From positions 124,001-188,000 of the forward strand of contig CADALE010000006.1 in NCBI GenBank assembly GCA_902788705.1: a stretch of DNA of 64,000 nucleotides, in the 5' to 3' direction. The notes below the pieces were generated by a model. That model was not told the DNA's origin, did not search any database, and saw nothing but the letters and a program-made list of their open reading frames with translations. Each line of letters starts with the position of its first letter. Positions within the stretch are counted from its first letter, which is position 1. A program made the position numbers and the translations under genes. Source of the DNA: an uncultured Coriobacteriaceae bacterium (GTDB lineage: Bacteria; Actinomycetota; Coriobacteriia; Coriobacteriales; Atopobiaceae). Below are positions 49,903 through 58,467 of this stretch, in pieces.

Positions 49903-51546
49903 ATGATTGACGAACTTCACGTACGCGACGTCGCGCTGGTGCGCGAGGCCACGGTCGAGCCCGACCCGGGCCTCACCGTGCTCACCGGAGAGACGGGCAC
50001 GGGCAAGACGGCCCTGCTCTCGGCTATCAAGCTGCTGGTGGGCGAGCGTGCCGACGCGTCCTCGGTGCGTGAGGGGTCGTCGGGGCTGGTGGTGGAGGGC
50101 AGGGTGTTCACCAGCGACTCCGACGAGGTGGAGGGCTTGGTGGTACGCAGGCGCGTCTCAGCCGACGGACGCGGCCGCGTGGAGATTGACGGGCGCATGG
50201 CCTCGGTACGCGAGCTGGCCGAGCGCGTGGGCTCGACGGTCGACCTGTGCGGACAGCACGAGCACCAGCGCCTGCTGCAGGTGCAGACCCATGTCGAGCT
50301 GCTCGATGCCTGGGGAGGAGAGGCGGCGCAGCAGGCGCTGCAGTCCTATCGTGGCGCGCTCAAGGTGGCACATGACGCCGCGGCCGAGCTGGAGCGCATT
50401 CGCGAGATGGGGCGCGCTGCGCAGGACAAGGTGGCCGACGCCGAGTTTGTGCTGCGCCGCATCGACGAGGTGGGGCCCAGCCAGCAGGAGTACGACGAGC
50501 TTGAGCAGACCCTGCCCCGTGCCGAGCATGCCGAGGCGCTGATGCGCTCGGCCCACGGTGCGCACGAGGCCCTTGCGGGCGACGAGGGGGCCTGCGACCT
50601 GCTTTCGTCGGCTGCCGATGCCCTGCGCGACGCCGCGGCCTACGACGCTCGCCTCGACCGCTATGCCTCGGCGCTGGAGAGCGCGCTCATCGATGTGGAG
50701 GACGTGGCCAACGACCTGCGCCGTTACGAGGACGAGGTGGACTTTGACCCGGCGGCCCTCGAGGAGATGCAGGCGCGCCTCTCCGCCTATCAGGGGCTTC
50801 TGCGCAGCTTTGGTCCGCGCATGTCCGACGTGCTTGAACGCCGCGAGGCAGCGGCCGAGCTGGTTGGTGCGGCGCGCGACGGGGGAGAGCGCGAGCGGCG
50901 TGCGAAGCGGGCGCTTGACGAGGCCGAGGCGGCGCTTGCCTCGTCTGCCAAGACGCTCGACACGCTGCGTAGGCAGGCGGCACCCCAGCTTGCAGCTGCC
51001 ATCTCGACCGAGATGCGCCAGCTTGAGATGGGCACGGCCGAGGTGGCCTTTGCCATCGACGCGCTTCCCCGGGCCCAGTGGAGCCCGGCGGGACCCAGCA
51101 AGGTTGAGCTCATGTACCGACCGGCTGCGGGGATGACGGCTCGGCCGCTGCGCCGTATCGCATCGGGCGGCGAGGTAAGCCGCGTGATGCTGGCCGTGAA
51201 GGTGGTGCTGGGCGAGGCTGCGGGTCGTGGCGGCAGCGGTGCCGACACGCTCGTCTTCGACGAGGTGGATGCCGGCGTGGGCGGCGCCACGGCGGTATCG
51301 CTTGCCAAGGTGCTCGCACGCCTGGCCAACACGCACCAGGTGATCGTGGTCACCCACCTGGCCCAGGTGGCCGTGGTGGCGCAGCGTCACTATCTGGTGC
51401 AGAAGTCGGCGGACGAGGACGGCGCGCCCGTCACCACGATCCGGGAGATTCGGGGAGACGAGCGCGTGCACGAGGTGGCGCGGATGCTATCCGGCTCGGC
51501 CACCGAGGCGTCGCTGGCACACGCCCGCGAGCTGCTGGCTGGGTAG
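49903..51546 (+). CDS. recN: DNA repair protein RecN
   Basis: A 547-residue SMC-like ATPase: Walker A TGETGTGKTAL at about 28-38, VDLCGQHEHQRLL, a central coiled coil (about 150-370), signature IASGGEVSRVMLAVKVVL, Walker B TLVFDEVDAGVGGATA and VVTHLAQVAVVAQRH. It binds DNA ends in double-strand break repair. The ATG at 49903 has GGGGG 11 nt upstream, slightly far but the only good site. It is the last gene of the housekeeping block. Confidence 0.95.
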   Translation: MIDELHVRDVALVREATVEPDPGLTVLTGETGTGKTALLSAIKLLVGERADASSVREGSSGLVVEGRVFTSDSDEVEGLVVRRRVSADGRGRVEIDGRMASVRELAERVGSTVDLCGQHEHQRLLQVQTHVELLDAWGGEAAQQALQSYRGALKVAHDAAAELERIREMGRAAQDKVADAEFVLRRIDEVGPSQQEYDELEQTLPRAEHAEALMRSAHGAHEALAGDEGACDLLSSAADALRDAAAYDARLDRYASALESALIDVEDVANDLRRYEDEVDFDPAALEEMQARLSAYQGLLRSFGPRMSDVLERREAAAELVGAARDGGERERRAKRALDEAEAALASSAKTLDTLRRQAAPQLAAAISTEMRQLEMGTAEVAFAIDALPRAQWSPAGPSKVELMYRPAAGMTARPLRRIASGGEVSRVMLAVKVVLGEAAGRGGSGADTLVFDEVDAGVGGATAVSLAKVLARLANTHQVIVVTHLAQVAVVAQRHYLVQKSADEDGAPVTTIREIRGDERVHEVARMLSGSATEASLAHARELLAG

Positions 51547-51611
51547 GGGGTCGTCCGCGCAACGCTTGGCAGCCGTTGGGCAAGCGCGGCCAGGCTGGTG
51601 GGCAAGCGGCC

Positions 51612-52098
51612 CTACTCTCCGTACGCGAAGAGCGACGATACGTGTACGGTGGTGAATCCCGTCTGCTCGCTCACAAGGTAGAGGGTTCCCACAGTGTCCT
51701 CCACGAGGGCGACCCGCTGCGCCGGCACGCCCAGCCGGGAACGAACCTCCTCGAGGAAGGCAAGCTTGTCCGCCTTGGCCGAGACGATGCGCACGTGGTC
51801 GGTGGGAAGGCCGTATTCGCGCAGCACGAAGTCGCGCTTGCCGGCCTCCTCGAAGTCGGCCGCCACCCGAGCAGGCATAGACGCGCTCCGTGCCTTTCTG
51901 GGCGATGAAGTCCTGCAGAAGGCGAATGGGCCGCAGGTGGCCGTAGGGGTCGTGCTCCCGCACGAACGCCTCCCACTCGTCGTCGGCGCACGCGCTGTGC
52001 GACAGCTCGCCAAACTCGTACGGCGCAAGCACCCCGTCGATGTCAAAGACCACGACGGTCTGGGGCTCGAGCAGGTAGGAGAGCAGGGGCGTCAGCAT
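51612..52098 (-). pseudogene. HAD-like hydrolase gene interrupted by a frameshift
   Basis: The N-terminal part (from ATG 52098, with GAGAGGA upstream) reads LLSYLLEPQTVVVFDIDGVLAPYEFG, a HAD motif I, and continues to GTERVYACS. The frame then shifts near 51860-51872. The rest (VAADFEEAGKRDFVLREYGLP ... AQRVALVEDTVGTLYLVS ... FTTVHVSSLFAYGE) lies one frame over. Removing one G from the CGGGTGGCGG run (minus strand) restores one protein of about 160 residues. It may be a recent pseudogene or a sequencing error. Confidence 0.75.
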
Positions 52099-52179
52099 CG
52101 CGGGGTCCTCTCTGGGCGTTCTCTGGCGTGGCCGTCCCATCATACACAAACGTGCGGTGATGTCAGGTGACCCAACCGT

Positions 52180-52303
52180 CCCGCGGCGGGACATCTCACC
52201 CCTGGCGGGTGCGTTGCTGCGGGCTCCGGCCCCGCGGCGGGACATCTCACCCCTGGCGGGTGCGTTGCTGCGCCAGGCAGCCCCGCGGCGGGACATCTCA
52301 CCC
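52180..52303. repeat. Tandem repeat, 51 bp period, two and a half copies
   Basis: The unit opens with the dyad CCCGCGGCGGG followed by ACATCTCACCCC at 52180, 52231 and 52282. In the first two copies TGGCGGGTGCGTTGCTGCG follows, then an 8-9 bp variable spacer. The period is divisible by three, so both strands stay open, but no start or ribosome site suggests translation. It lies between the broken HAD gene and the ATPase-CYTH gene. Confidence 0.85.
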
Positions 52304-52412
52304 CAATCCCTCCTCACGCGCTCACATATGCAGCGGGAGACAAAAAGCGCTATCGTTAGGCCGTAGCGTATCCTTCGGGTGCGACGGCCTGCGCCCGGGA
52401 CGGGAGAAGCCC

Positions 52413-53519
52413 ATGCCTGACATCAAGAAGATCGTCGTTACCGGCGGCCCTTGCGGCGGCAAGACCACGGCCCTCACGCGCATCCAACGCGACCTCTCGC
52501 ATCTGGGCTACACGGTGCTCGTGGTGCCCGAGACGGCCACCTCGCTCATCAACGGCGGCGTCGCGCCCTGGACCTGCGGCAGCAACGAGGAGTACCAGAA
52601 GTGCCAGATGCTGCTGCAGCTGCAGAAGGAGCGCGTCTTCGAGCAGGCGGCCGCCACTATGGACGCGGACAGAATCGTTATCGTGTGCGACCGCGGCGAG
52701 CTTGACAACAAGGCCTACATGACCGACGAGGAGTTTGCCCACGTGCTCGGCTTTCTGGGCATGGGCGAGGTGGAGCTGCGCGACCAGTACGACGCCGTGT
52801 TTCACCTGGTCAGCGCCGCAAAGGGTGCCGAGGAGTTCTACACGCTGGACAACAACGGCGCCCGCTACGAGACGGTGGAGGAGGCCGCGGCGCTCGACGA
52901 CAAGTTCATCGAGGCCTGGACGGGTCACCCGCACTTCCGCGTCATCGACAACCGGTCCGACTTCGAGGACAAGATGCGCCAGCTCATGCGCGAGATCACC
53001 TACTTCCTGGGCGACCTCGCTCCCTACGAGATGGAGCGCAAGTTCCTGGTGGAGTACCCCGACGTGGCGTGGCTCGAGAGCCTGCCCAACTGCCAGCGGG
53101 TCGAGATCGTGCAGTCGTACCTGCGCTCCGAACCCGACCAGGAGATTCGCATCCGCCAGCGCGGCACGGGCGAGAGCTGTATGTACTACCTCACGGAGAA
53201 GCGCATCGACTCGCATCACAAGCGTATGGAGCTGCAGCGGCGCCTTACCGAGCGCGAGTATCTCACGCTGCTCATGCAGGTTGACCCGAAGCTGCGACAG
53301 ATTTCCAAGACGCGCTACTGCCTCACCTACGAGGGCCAGTACTTCGAGATAGACCTCTTTCCCTGCTGGGATGACCAGGCCATGGTCGAGATCGAGCTCA
53401 CGAGCGAGGATGCTCCGGTGAACTTCCCGCCCGAGCTGCGCGTCATTCGCGAGGTGACGGGCGACCCCAACTACCGCAACGCCGTCATCGCGTCCAAGCC
53501 CAGGGGCGCTACGCACTAG
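52413..53519 (+). CDS. AAA-type ATPase/kinase fused to a CYTH domain
   Basis: A 368-residue protein. Residues about 1-200 are a P-loop NTPase (GGPCGGKTT; LVVPETATSLINGG; VIVCDRGELDNKAYM) like the AAA_28 group. Residues about 210-360 form a CYTH domain opening with MERKFLV, followed by EIRIRQRG, YLTEKR and FEIDLFPCWDDQAMVEIEL. CYTH domains bind triphosphates, inorganic polyphosphate or nucleotides. The fusion suggests a triphosphate-handling kinase/phosphohydrolase, but the substrate is unknown. The ATG at 52413 has GGGAGAAG upstream. Confidence 0.85.
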   Translation: MPDIKKIVVTGGPCGGKTTALTRIQRDLSHLGYTVLVVPETATSLINGGVAPWTCGSNEEYQKCQMLLQLQKERVFEQAAATMDADRIVIVCDRGELDNKAYMTDEEFAHVLGFLGMGEVELRDQYDAVFHLVSAAKGAEEFYTLDNNGARYETVEEAAALDDKFIEAWTGHPHFRVIDNRSDFEDKMRQLMREITYFLGDLAPYEMERKFLVEYPDVAWLESLPNCQRVEIVQSYLRSEPDQEIRIRQRGTGESCMYYLTEKRIDSHHKRMELQRRLTEREYLTLLMQVDPKLRQISKTRYCLTYEGQYFEIDLFPCWDDQAMVEIELTSEDAPVNFPPELRVIREVTGDPNYRNAVIASKPRGATH

Positions 53520-53612
53520 TGGCGGCACGCCGCCATCAGGAGCTCGCCAAGGACAAGGCAAAGGCGCCCAGGCAAGCAGCGCCCTGCCGCGAATCACGAG
53601 GGAAGGTATGCG

Positions 53613-54545
53613 ATGGGCACGGGAATCGTCGTCATAGGGGCCACGTTCGTCGACATCAAGGGCTATCCAAACGCCCAGTACATTCCCGCAGGCAGAAATG
53701 CCGGTCGGGTCATCGAAGTGCACGGCGGCGTGAGCCGCAACATTGCCGAGGACATCGCCAACGTGGAGCTGCGGCCAACCTTCGTGAGCGTGGTCGACCG
53801 GAGCGGCACCAGCACCGGCGTGCTCGAGAAGCTGGAGCGGCATCGCTGCGACACCTCCTATATCCGGCGGACCGACGATGGCCTTGGCACGTGGCTCGCC
53901 ATCTTTGACCACACGGGCGACGTGGTCGCCTCCATCTCCAAGCGTCCGGATCTGAGCGAGATAGAGCGCATCCTCGACGAGCAGGGAGACGAGATCTTCT
54001 CGCAGGCCGACAGCATCGCCGTCGAGATGGACATAGAGGTCTCCATCCTCAAGCGCATCCTCGCCCTGGCCGAGCGCTATGACAAGCGGGTCTACTCGCC
54101 GGTCACCAACATGTCCATCGCGAGCGAGCGGCGTGACCTGCTGAAGCGCGTCGACTGCTTCGTGTGCAACCAGCAGGAGGCGGGGATCCTCTTCTCCGAG
54201 GACTATGACGGCATCTCGCCCGAGCAGATGCGCGAGACCCTTGCCCAGCGCATCGAGCAGGCGCAGATTCGTCGCATGGTGGTGACGATGGGCGCGCAGG
54301 GGTCCGTCTTCGCAGAGCGCGGGGGAGAGAGCGGCGTCTGCCCCGCCCAGAAGGTGGGTGTGGTGGACACGACCGGCGCAGGCGACGCGTTCTTTGCGGG
54401 CGTGGCGATTGGCCTTACGTATGGAAAGACGCTGGCGCAGTCCTGCAGAATCGGAACGCGGCTCTCGACCTCGGTCATCGTGACCGAGGAAAGCGTATGC
54501 CCGCGCTTCCTGCCCGCAGAGTTTGGCATCGAGGTCGAGCGCTAG
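53613..54545 (+). CDS. PfkB-family carbohydrate/nucleoside kinase
   Basis: A 310-residue ribokinase-type kinase. The N-terminal VIGATFVDIKGYP and GGVSRNIAEDIANVELRPTFVSVV blocks are followed by the catalytic VDTTGAGDAFFAGVAIGL near residue 255. GGVSRNIAE is closest to the pattern of pseudouridine kinases (PsuK), but no PsuG-type glycosidase gene is adjacent, so the substrate is left open. AGGGAAGG lies upstream of the ATG. Confidence 0.85.
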   Translation: MGTGIVVIGATFVDIKGYPNAQYIPAGRNAGRVIEVHGGVSRNIAEDIANVELRPTFVSVVDRSGTSTGVLEKLERHRCDTSYIRRTDDGLGTWLAIFDHTGDVVASISKRPDLSEIERILDEQGDEIFSQADSIAVEMDIEVSILKRILALAERYDKRVYSPVTNMSIASERRDLLKRVDCFVCNQQEAGILFSEDYDGISPEQMRETLAQRIEQAQIRRMVVTMGAQGSVFAERGGESGVCPAQKVGVVDTTGAGDAFFAGVAIGLTYGKTLAQSCRIGTRLSTSVIVTEESVCPRFLPAEFGIEVER

Positions 54546-54691
54546 GCGATACGCGCCAACGTGCCGCCATTTGGTCGACCGATAGGAACCGCTGCCGTCT
54601 TTGGCTATCTCTGCCCATGGCATTGGCCTACACTGTTCCCAGTGTGGATGGCATGCCACTCCATCCGCTTACCACGATGTGAGGAGAAATC

Positions 54692-55078
54692 ATGCGCGTA
54701 CTGCTTGTGTACAACGACGGCCTCATCGACTCGTTCGACACCATCTATGACCCTGACCAGGAGTATGCGCACGCGCAGCTCGTCACGTTCGTCGAGGAGG
54801 ACGACGAGGAGGAGGGCCGCTTCATGACCGGCATCGACCTCGTGCCCATCGTCCATACGCACTCGCACGAGCGCCCGACCATCCGTCGCATCTGCTCGGC
54901 CACCTTCACGTCCAAGTATCCCCACGGGTCGCGCCCGTCCATCGCCAGGGTGTGCGAGATGATCGACGGCCTGGAGAAGCTCATCGTCAATGGCTCGGTC
55001 ATCTGGGAGGGCGATCCCGCGCCCTACATCGTTGACGACCACTACGAGGACATCTACGTGGAGCGCAGCGAGCGCTAG
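54692..55078 (+). CDS. Unknown acidic protein (128 residues)
   Basis: Not recognised. It is soluble with no membrane segment. It begins MRVLLVYNDGLIDSFDTIYDPDQEY, carries an acidic run (VEEDDEEEG) and an His/Arg-rich middle (VHTHSHERPTIRRICSATF). GAGGAGAAAT lies before the ATG. It stands alone after the PfkB gene; TACACT near 54628 may be its -10 box. Confidence 0.65.
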   Translation: MRVLLVYNDGLIDSFDTIYDPDQEYAHAQLVTFVEEDDEEEGRFMTGIDLVPIVHTHSHERPTIRRICSATFTSKYPHGSRPSIARVCEMIDGLEKLIVNGSVIWEGDPAPYIVDDHYEDIYVERSER

Positions 55079-55370
55079 ACACACATGGCCGCAAGCGCAA
55101 CGATAAGGCGCTTGGCTAAGCCGCCCAAACATACAAACCTGACGCGAAAGCATCTCTGGTGCCTTCGTGAATAATGGCTGCGGTCGTGCGCCTCCGTGTC
55201 CGAAGGACGTGAGTGGGGACTGCGGCTTCATCGATGGCCGGGGCAGTTGGCTGCATGGGCAGCGTGGACGGGGCGGGAGCTAGTCCAGGCGGGGAGGGTT
55301 CAGCGGCGCGTGCGTGCAGATGCACGTTAACGAGGCGGTTCAACGCCTCAAGCGGATCAAAGGGCGGTGA

Positions 55371-55612
55371 GGTGTACAAAAAGCCGAGCTAATGCACGGC
55401 TCGCATTACCAAAAGCACTCCGCTGGGAAATCATGCTTCTGTTTTCCTGCTGTTTTGTCGGCTTATGACGGCTCAGGGATATGAGGTGGGCGGTCAGTCA
55501 GGGGATGTGATGCGGGCCTTGGGTATCCTCCTGCACAAATGCCCAGCTAGAGACAATAATAAATAATGAAACTAATTTTTGCGAAGTGCACTGGCTCGGC
55601 TTTTTGTACACC
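55371..55612. mobile_element. 242 bp MITE-like element with 19-27 bp inverted ends
   Basis: GGTGTACAAAAAGCCGAGC (55371-55389) is exactly complementary to the right end 55594-55612. Eight further bases (TAATGCAC against CAGTGCAC) match at six positions, giving a 27 bp inverted terminus with two mismatches. The interior is AT-richer than the region and carries no gene. No target-site duplication was recognised. It occupies most of the 635 bp gap 55079-55713; the rest (55079-55370 and 55613-55713) shows nothing identifiable. Confidence 0.7.
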
Positions 55613-55713
55613 AACTTGAGCGGGACGCCGTGCACACACGTGGAATTGCCTGATTGGCTCAGTGTGCCCCGGGGCTTCATCGGTCATTCGATGCGTGAGC
55701 GCAAACCCTTGAC

Positions 55714-56406
55714 TTACACCACGAAGAGCAGCGCCGAGAGCGTGATGCAGACCGACCCAGCCAGCACGAACAGGTGGAAGACGAAGTGCATGTAGCGCAC
55801 CTTGTTTAGTGCGTAGAAGGCGCAGCCCGCCGTGTAGCAGAGGCCGCCCGCCAGAAGCAGCCAGAACGCGGGCGGTGCCAGCAGCGCTCGCAGCACGTCG
55901 AGGCGAAGGATGACGGCCCAGCCCATGGCCAGGTATACGAGCGTGGTGGTCCAGCCGGGCTGTCGCTCGCGCAGGAGGGCCTCGGCCGTCACTCCCGCGA
56001 GCGCCAGGGAGCCTACCGCAACGAACAGCCCGAGGCCGCCATAGTCCCGCAGCGTGACCAGGGCGAAGGGTGCATAGCTTCCCGCGATCAGCAGGTAGAT
56101 GCCCGCATGGTCCAGCACGCGCAGCACGGCCTTGGCACGCTTGGGCTGGATGGCGTGGTACAGGGTGGAGAAGAGGTACTCCACGATAAGGGTGATGCCC
56201 ATGAAGAGCGCCGCGGCAAGGCGTGCCCCGCCGCCATGCTGCACCGCCCGGACGATCAGCAGCACAAGCGCGGCGATCGAGAGGCAGCAGCCCAGGCCGT
56301 GCGACACGGCGTTGGCCACCTCCTCGCCCACGGTGTAGTGCGGTGCTGTACGCCCCGTTGCCGGCTGGTGCTCGGATAACGACATGGTGCTCTCTGGATA
56401 CAGCAT
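55714..56406 (-). CDS. Haemolysin III / PAQR family membrane protein
   Basis: A 230-residue protein with seven membrane segments. It opens TVGEEVANAVSHGLGCCLSI and has LFSTLYHA, LDHAGIYLLIAGSYAPF and a closing HFVFHLFVLAGSV: the conserved His/Asp positions of the PAQR/HlyIII (YqfA/TrhA-like) family. Bacterial members tune membrane fluidity or act on lipid metabolism. GGAGAGGGG lies upstream of the ATG at 56406. A TATACT -10 box and a CTAGT-N7-ACTAG dyad (56441-56457) lie upstream. Confidence 0.92.
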   Translation of the reverse strand: MLYPESTMSLSEHQPATGRTAPHYTVGEEVANAVSHGLGCCLSIAALVLLIVRAVQHGGGARLAAALFMGITLIVEYLFSTLYHAIQPKRAKAVLRVLDHAGIYLLIAGSYAPFALVTLRDYGGLGLFVAVGSLALAGVTAEALLRERQPGWTTTLVYLAMGWAVILRLDVLRALLAPPAFWLLLAGGLCYTAGCAFYALNKVRYMHFVFHLFVLAGSVCITLSALLFVV

Positions 56407-56535
56407 GGCAAACCCCTCTCCTTGTTTGCCATAAGTATACCTAGTATTAGAAACTAGATAAAGTAATTATAAAGACTTTATGAATGAGACGGTCCAGGGG
56501 AGCGTTCCTATTGGAATACTGCGCAGGTCAGCGCT

Positions 56536-58110
56536 TTACCACATGCCAGAATAATCAAGGATGCTCGTAGGATCGTAGCGATACATGCTGGCCACCTGCT
56601 GCATTGCCATCTGTCCCATATCGGGAGTTGCCGCGAGCTCTTCGGTGAGCGGGCTCGAATAGCCAAATGCCCCGTCGAGCATGACGCGCACGCGTACGTC
56701 CAGCTCGTACTCGGGCGTCTCCTGCAGCTGACCGTTCACCGAGTACACGTCCTTGCAGCGCAGATGGCACGACTTGGTTGGGGCGATGACCGTCTCGATG
56801 CGATAGGTGTCCTCGACGCGTGGGGTGGCCTCCTCGCTGGTGAAGCGGATGCTGTCGGGATGGGCGTCCACGTCCAGCACGGCAAAGAGGGTGACCTCGT
56901 AGCCGCCGCCACCGCCGATGCCGTTAATGATGTAGAACTTCCCGTCGTAGATGCCCACCATCCAGCTGACCAGCTGCTCGCCGGTGTCGGCGCGATCGAT
57001 GTGCAGGTAGAGGGCTGGGTCGCTGCTGTCTTCGCGTTTGCCTGCGGTCGCGAAGCGCCCCTGGTCCATCTGGATGGCGCACAGACGGGCAACCTCGCCC
57101 GAGCCAAGGCTCACCGTGTCCGCGACGTCGGCGTTCGTGGCCAGGTCGGCCGCCTCCACGCGCCGCTTGTCGTCAACCGTGGTGAAGTATATGTCGAACG
57201 TCGTATCGTCCGATGCACCCCAGCCGTCGTTGAGGGCGTACGCCAGCAACGTGTTGCCATTGAAGATGGCGTCGGCGCGCACTTCGGGCTGCTCGTTGGC
57301 CTCAAGCTCAAGCACCTCAAACGTGACGGACTCCACGCGGGCCGCTGCGTCTGCCTCGTTGCGCACGAAGCTAAGGATAGAGAAGGCTCGGCCCACGGTG
57401 AGCACGCCGGCACCGTCACCCTGCGACGAGCGCGCGTAGTATCCCAAGGAGTCTGGCGAGTCGATGTTTCCGGCGTTGTCGTAGCCAAAGCAGTCTGAGG
57501 CGTACACCGTGGCCGTGGTGGGGCCCTGGCCACCCAGCAGCGACGTCATGCCATTGCCGTCCGGACGCGCAAGCGGCAGCAGCACGCCCGTGGCCACCAC
57601 GCCCACAACAAGTGCGCCGGCCGCAACGACCAGCGTGCGCCGCGAGATGGCCCTGTCGTCGTGCGTGAGCGCCCTAACGGCGTCGTCCGGCACTACGGGC
57701 GCCTCCTCCGGCTGGCCCATGAGCGAGCGAACGTCACGAACCAGGTTGTCGAGGCTCTGAGAGATGTCCTGGTACACGGTGCCACGCTGCACGTCGCTGA
57801 AGTAGAAGCTGAAGGGCGCCACCACGTCGCACTTCTCGATGGCGATGGGCAGTACGGGCTTCTCGGCGTTGAGGGCGCAGGTAATCTCCTTGCGCGTCCA
57901 TTTGGACTGCTGCGAGCGCTCGGAGAGGATGAACACCACCACCTTGCTGGCCTCGATGGCGGCGGGAATCTCGACGCCAAAAGACTCTCCGCCATGGATG
58001 CCCTCCACGTCCATCCAGCACGTGATGCCGTTGCGCTCGAGCACGAGCCGCACGGTGTTCGCGGCGTCGAACTCGTCGCGTGCGTAGCTGATAAAGACGT
58101 CCTGAGACAT
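56536..58110 (-). CDS. TIR-domain transmembrane protein with large extracytoplasmic domain
   Basis: A 524-residue protein. Residues 1-135 are a TIR domain: DVFISYARDEFDAANTV (box 1), CWMDVEGIHGGESF and VVVFILSERSQQSKWTRKEITCAL, with Glu 75 at the position of the NADase catalytic Glu. A charged linker leads to one membrane helix (about 159-181, preceded by SRRT). About 340 residues beyond it are predicted outside, rich in beta strands and with no recognised domain. AAGGAGGG lies before the ATG at 58110. It is divergent from the Y RNA/Ro locus 137 bp away. TIR domains in bacteria commonly signal or kill through NAD cleavage; here an external sensor could drive the internal TIR. Confidence 0.88.
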   Translation of the reverse strand: MSQDVFISYARDEFDAANTVRLVLERNGITCWMDVEGIHGGESFGVEIPAAIEASKVVVFILSERSQQSKWTRKEITCALNAEKPVLPIAIEKCDVVAPFSFYFSDVQRGTVYQDISQSLDNLVRDVRSLMGQPEEAPVVPDDAVRALTHDDRAISRRTLVVAAGALVVGVVATGVLLPLARPDGNGMTSLLGGQGPTTATVYASDCFGYDNAGNIDSPDSLGYYARSSQGDGAGVLTVGRAFSILSFVRNEADAAARVESVTFEVLELEANEQPEVRADAIFNGNTLLAYALNDGWGASDDTTFDIYFTTVDDKRRVEAADLATNADVADTVSLGSGEVARLCAIQMDQGRFATAGKREDSSDPALYLHIDRADTGEQLVSWMVGIYDGKFYIINGIGGGGGYEVTLFAVLDVDAHPDSIRFTSEEATPRVEDTYRIETVIAPTKSCHLRCKDVYSVNGQLQETPEYELDVRVRVMLDGAFGYSSPLTEELAATPDMGQMAMQQVASMYRYDPTSILDYSGMW

Positions 58111-58200
58111 GGACCCTCCTTGCTGGCATTATCCGTCATGCCGCGAGTGATGGCAACGGCCGGAGGGAGGGGACGGGGCGCCGTCTGTGGACGAGGGGCG

Positions 58201-58247
58201 GCTGTTGTGCAACAGCTCCATCACATTCGTCATACGATGTATATCGT
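58201..58247 (+). promoter_or_regulatory. Promoter/operator region of the Y RNA
   Basis: GCTGTTGTGCAACAGC (58201-58216) is a 16 bp palindrome. ACGAT-GTAT-ATCGT (58234-58247) is a second dyad. TACGAT (58233-58238) is placed to start RNA at about 58245-58248, where the closing stem of the Y RNA begins. A standard -35 is not evident. Confidence 0.45.
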
Positions 58248-58413
58248 GCTTCCGCCAAGAAGGCGTACCGCAGTGACGAGTTACTTCTCCGCTAAAGAAA
58301 GGATGCGGGTTCGATTCCCGCCGGGCGCACCTCACTTCCCCATACGCGCCCGTAGCTCAATGGTTAGAGCATTACCACTCGTTGCGACCCCTTGTCGTCT
58401 TCTTGGTGGAAGC
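58248..58413 (+). ncRNA. YrlA-like Y RNA with permuted tRNA-Arg-like domain
   Basis: The 18 nt GCTTCCGCCAAGAAGGCG (58248-58265) pair completely with 58396-58413, including two G-U pairs. Inside, CGCA (58269-58272), a GUG bulge and ACGAGT (58276-58281) pair with ACTCGT-TGCG (58377-58386), a bulged helix of the kind bound by Ro proteins. The rest is tRNA-like but permuted: an anticodon-like arm (TTCT-loop-AGAA), T-arm GCGGG-TTCGATT-CCCGC (58305-58321), acceptor strand CGGGCGC (58322-58328), linker, acceptor strand GCGCCCG (58346-58352), then D-arm GCTC-AATGGTTA-GAGC (58355-58370). The acceptor, D- and T-arm sequences look like tRNA-Arg. The order T-arm, acceptor, D-arm matches YrlA-type RNAs. 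The Ro gene lies 54 nt downstream. Confidence 0.85.
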
Positions 58414-58429
58414 CGCTTTGTACCTATCG

Positions 58430-58450
58430 TCGCCAGGCCTTTCCTGGCGA
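58430..58450 (+). terminator. Hairpin between the Y RNA and rsr
   Basis: TCGCCAGG-CCTTT-CCTGGCGA, an 8 bp perfect stem, ends about 8 nt before the rsr ribosome site GGAGG. It could end the Y RNA, attenuate rsr, or protect a processed 3' end. Confidence 0.5.
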
Positions 58451-58467
58451 ACTGCTTGGAGGACACC

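Noticed and set aside
52180..52303. Possible CRISPR array
   Set aside because: The interval between the long repeats is only 8-9 bp, there are only two full units and no cas genes.
55371..55612. Complete insertion sequence
   Set aside because: Inverted ends are clear but the 242 bp interior has no transposase reading frame.
58305..58376. An apparent tRNA-Arg gene (T-arm, acceptor, D-arm)
   Set aside because: The halves are in reversed order and are enclosed by the Y RNA stems, so it is not a normal tRNA gene. A circularly permuted tRNA gene was considered but the adjacent Ro gene favours a Y RNA.
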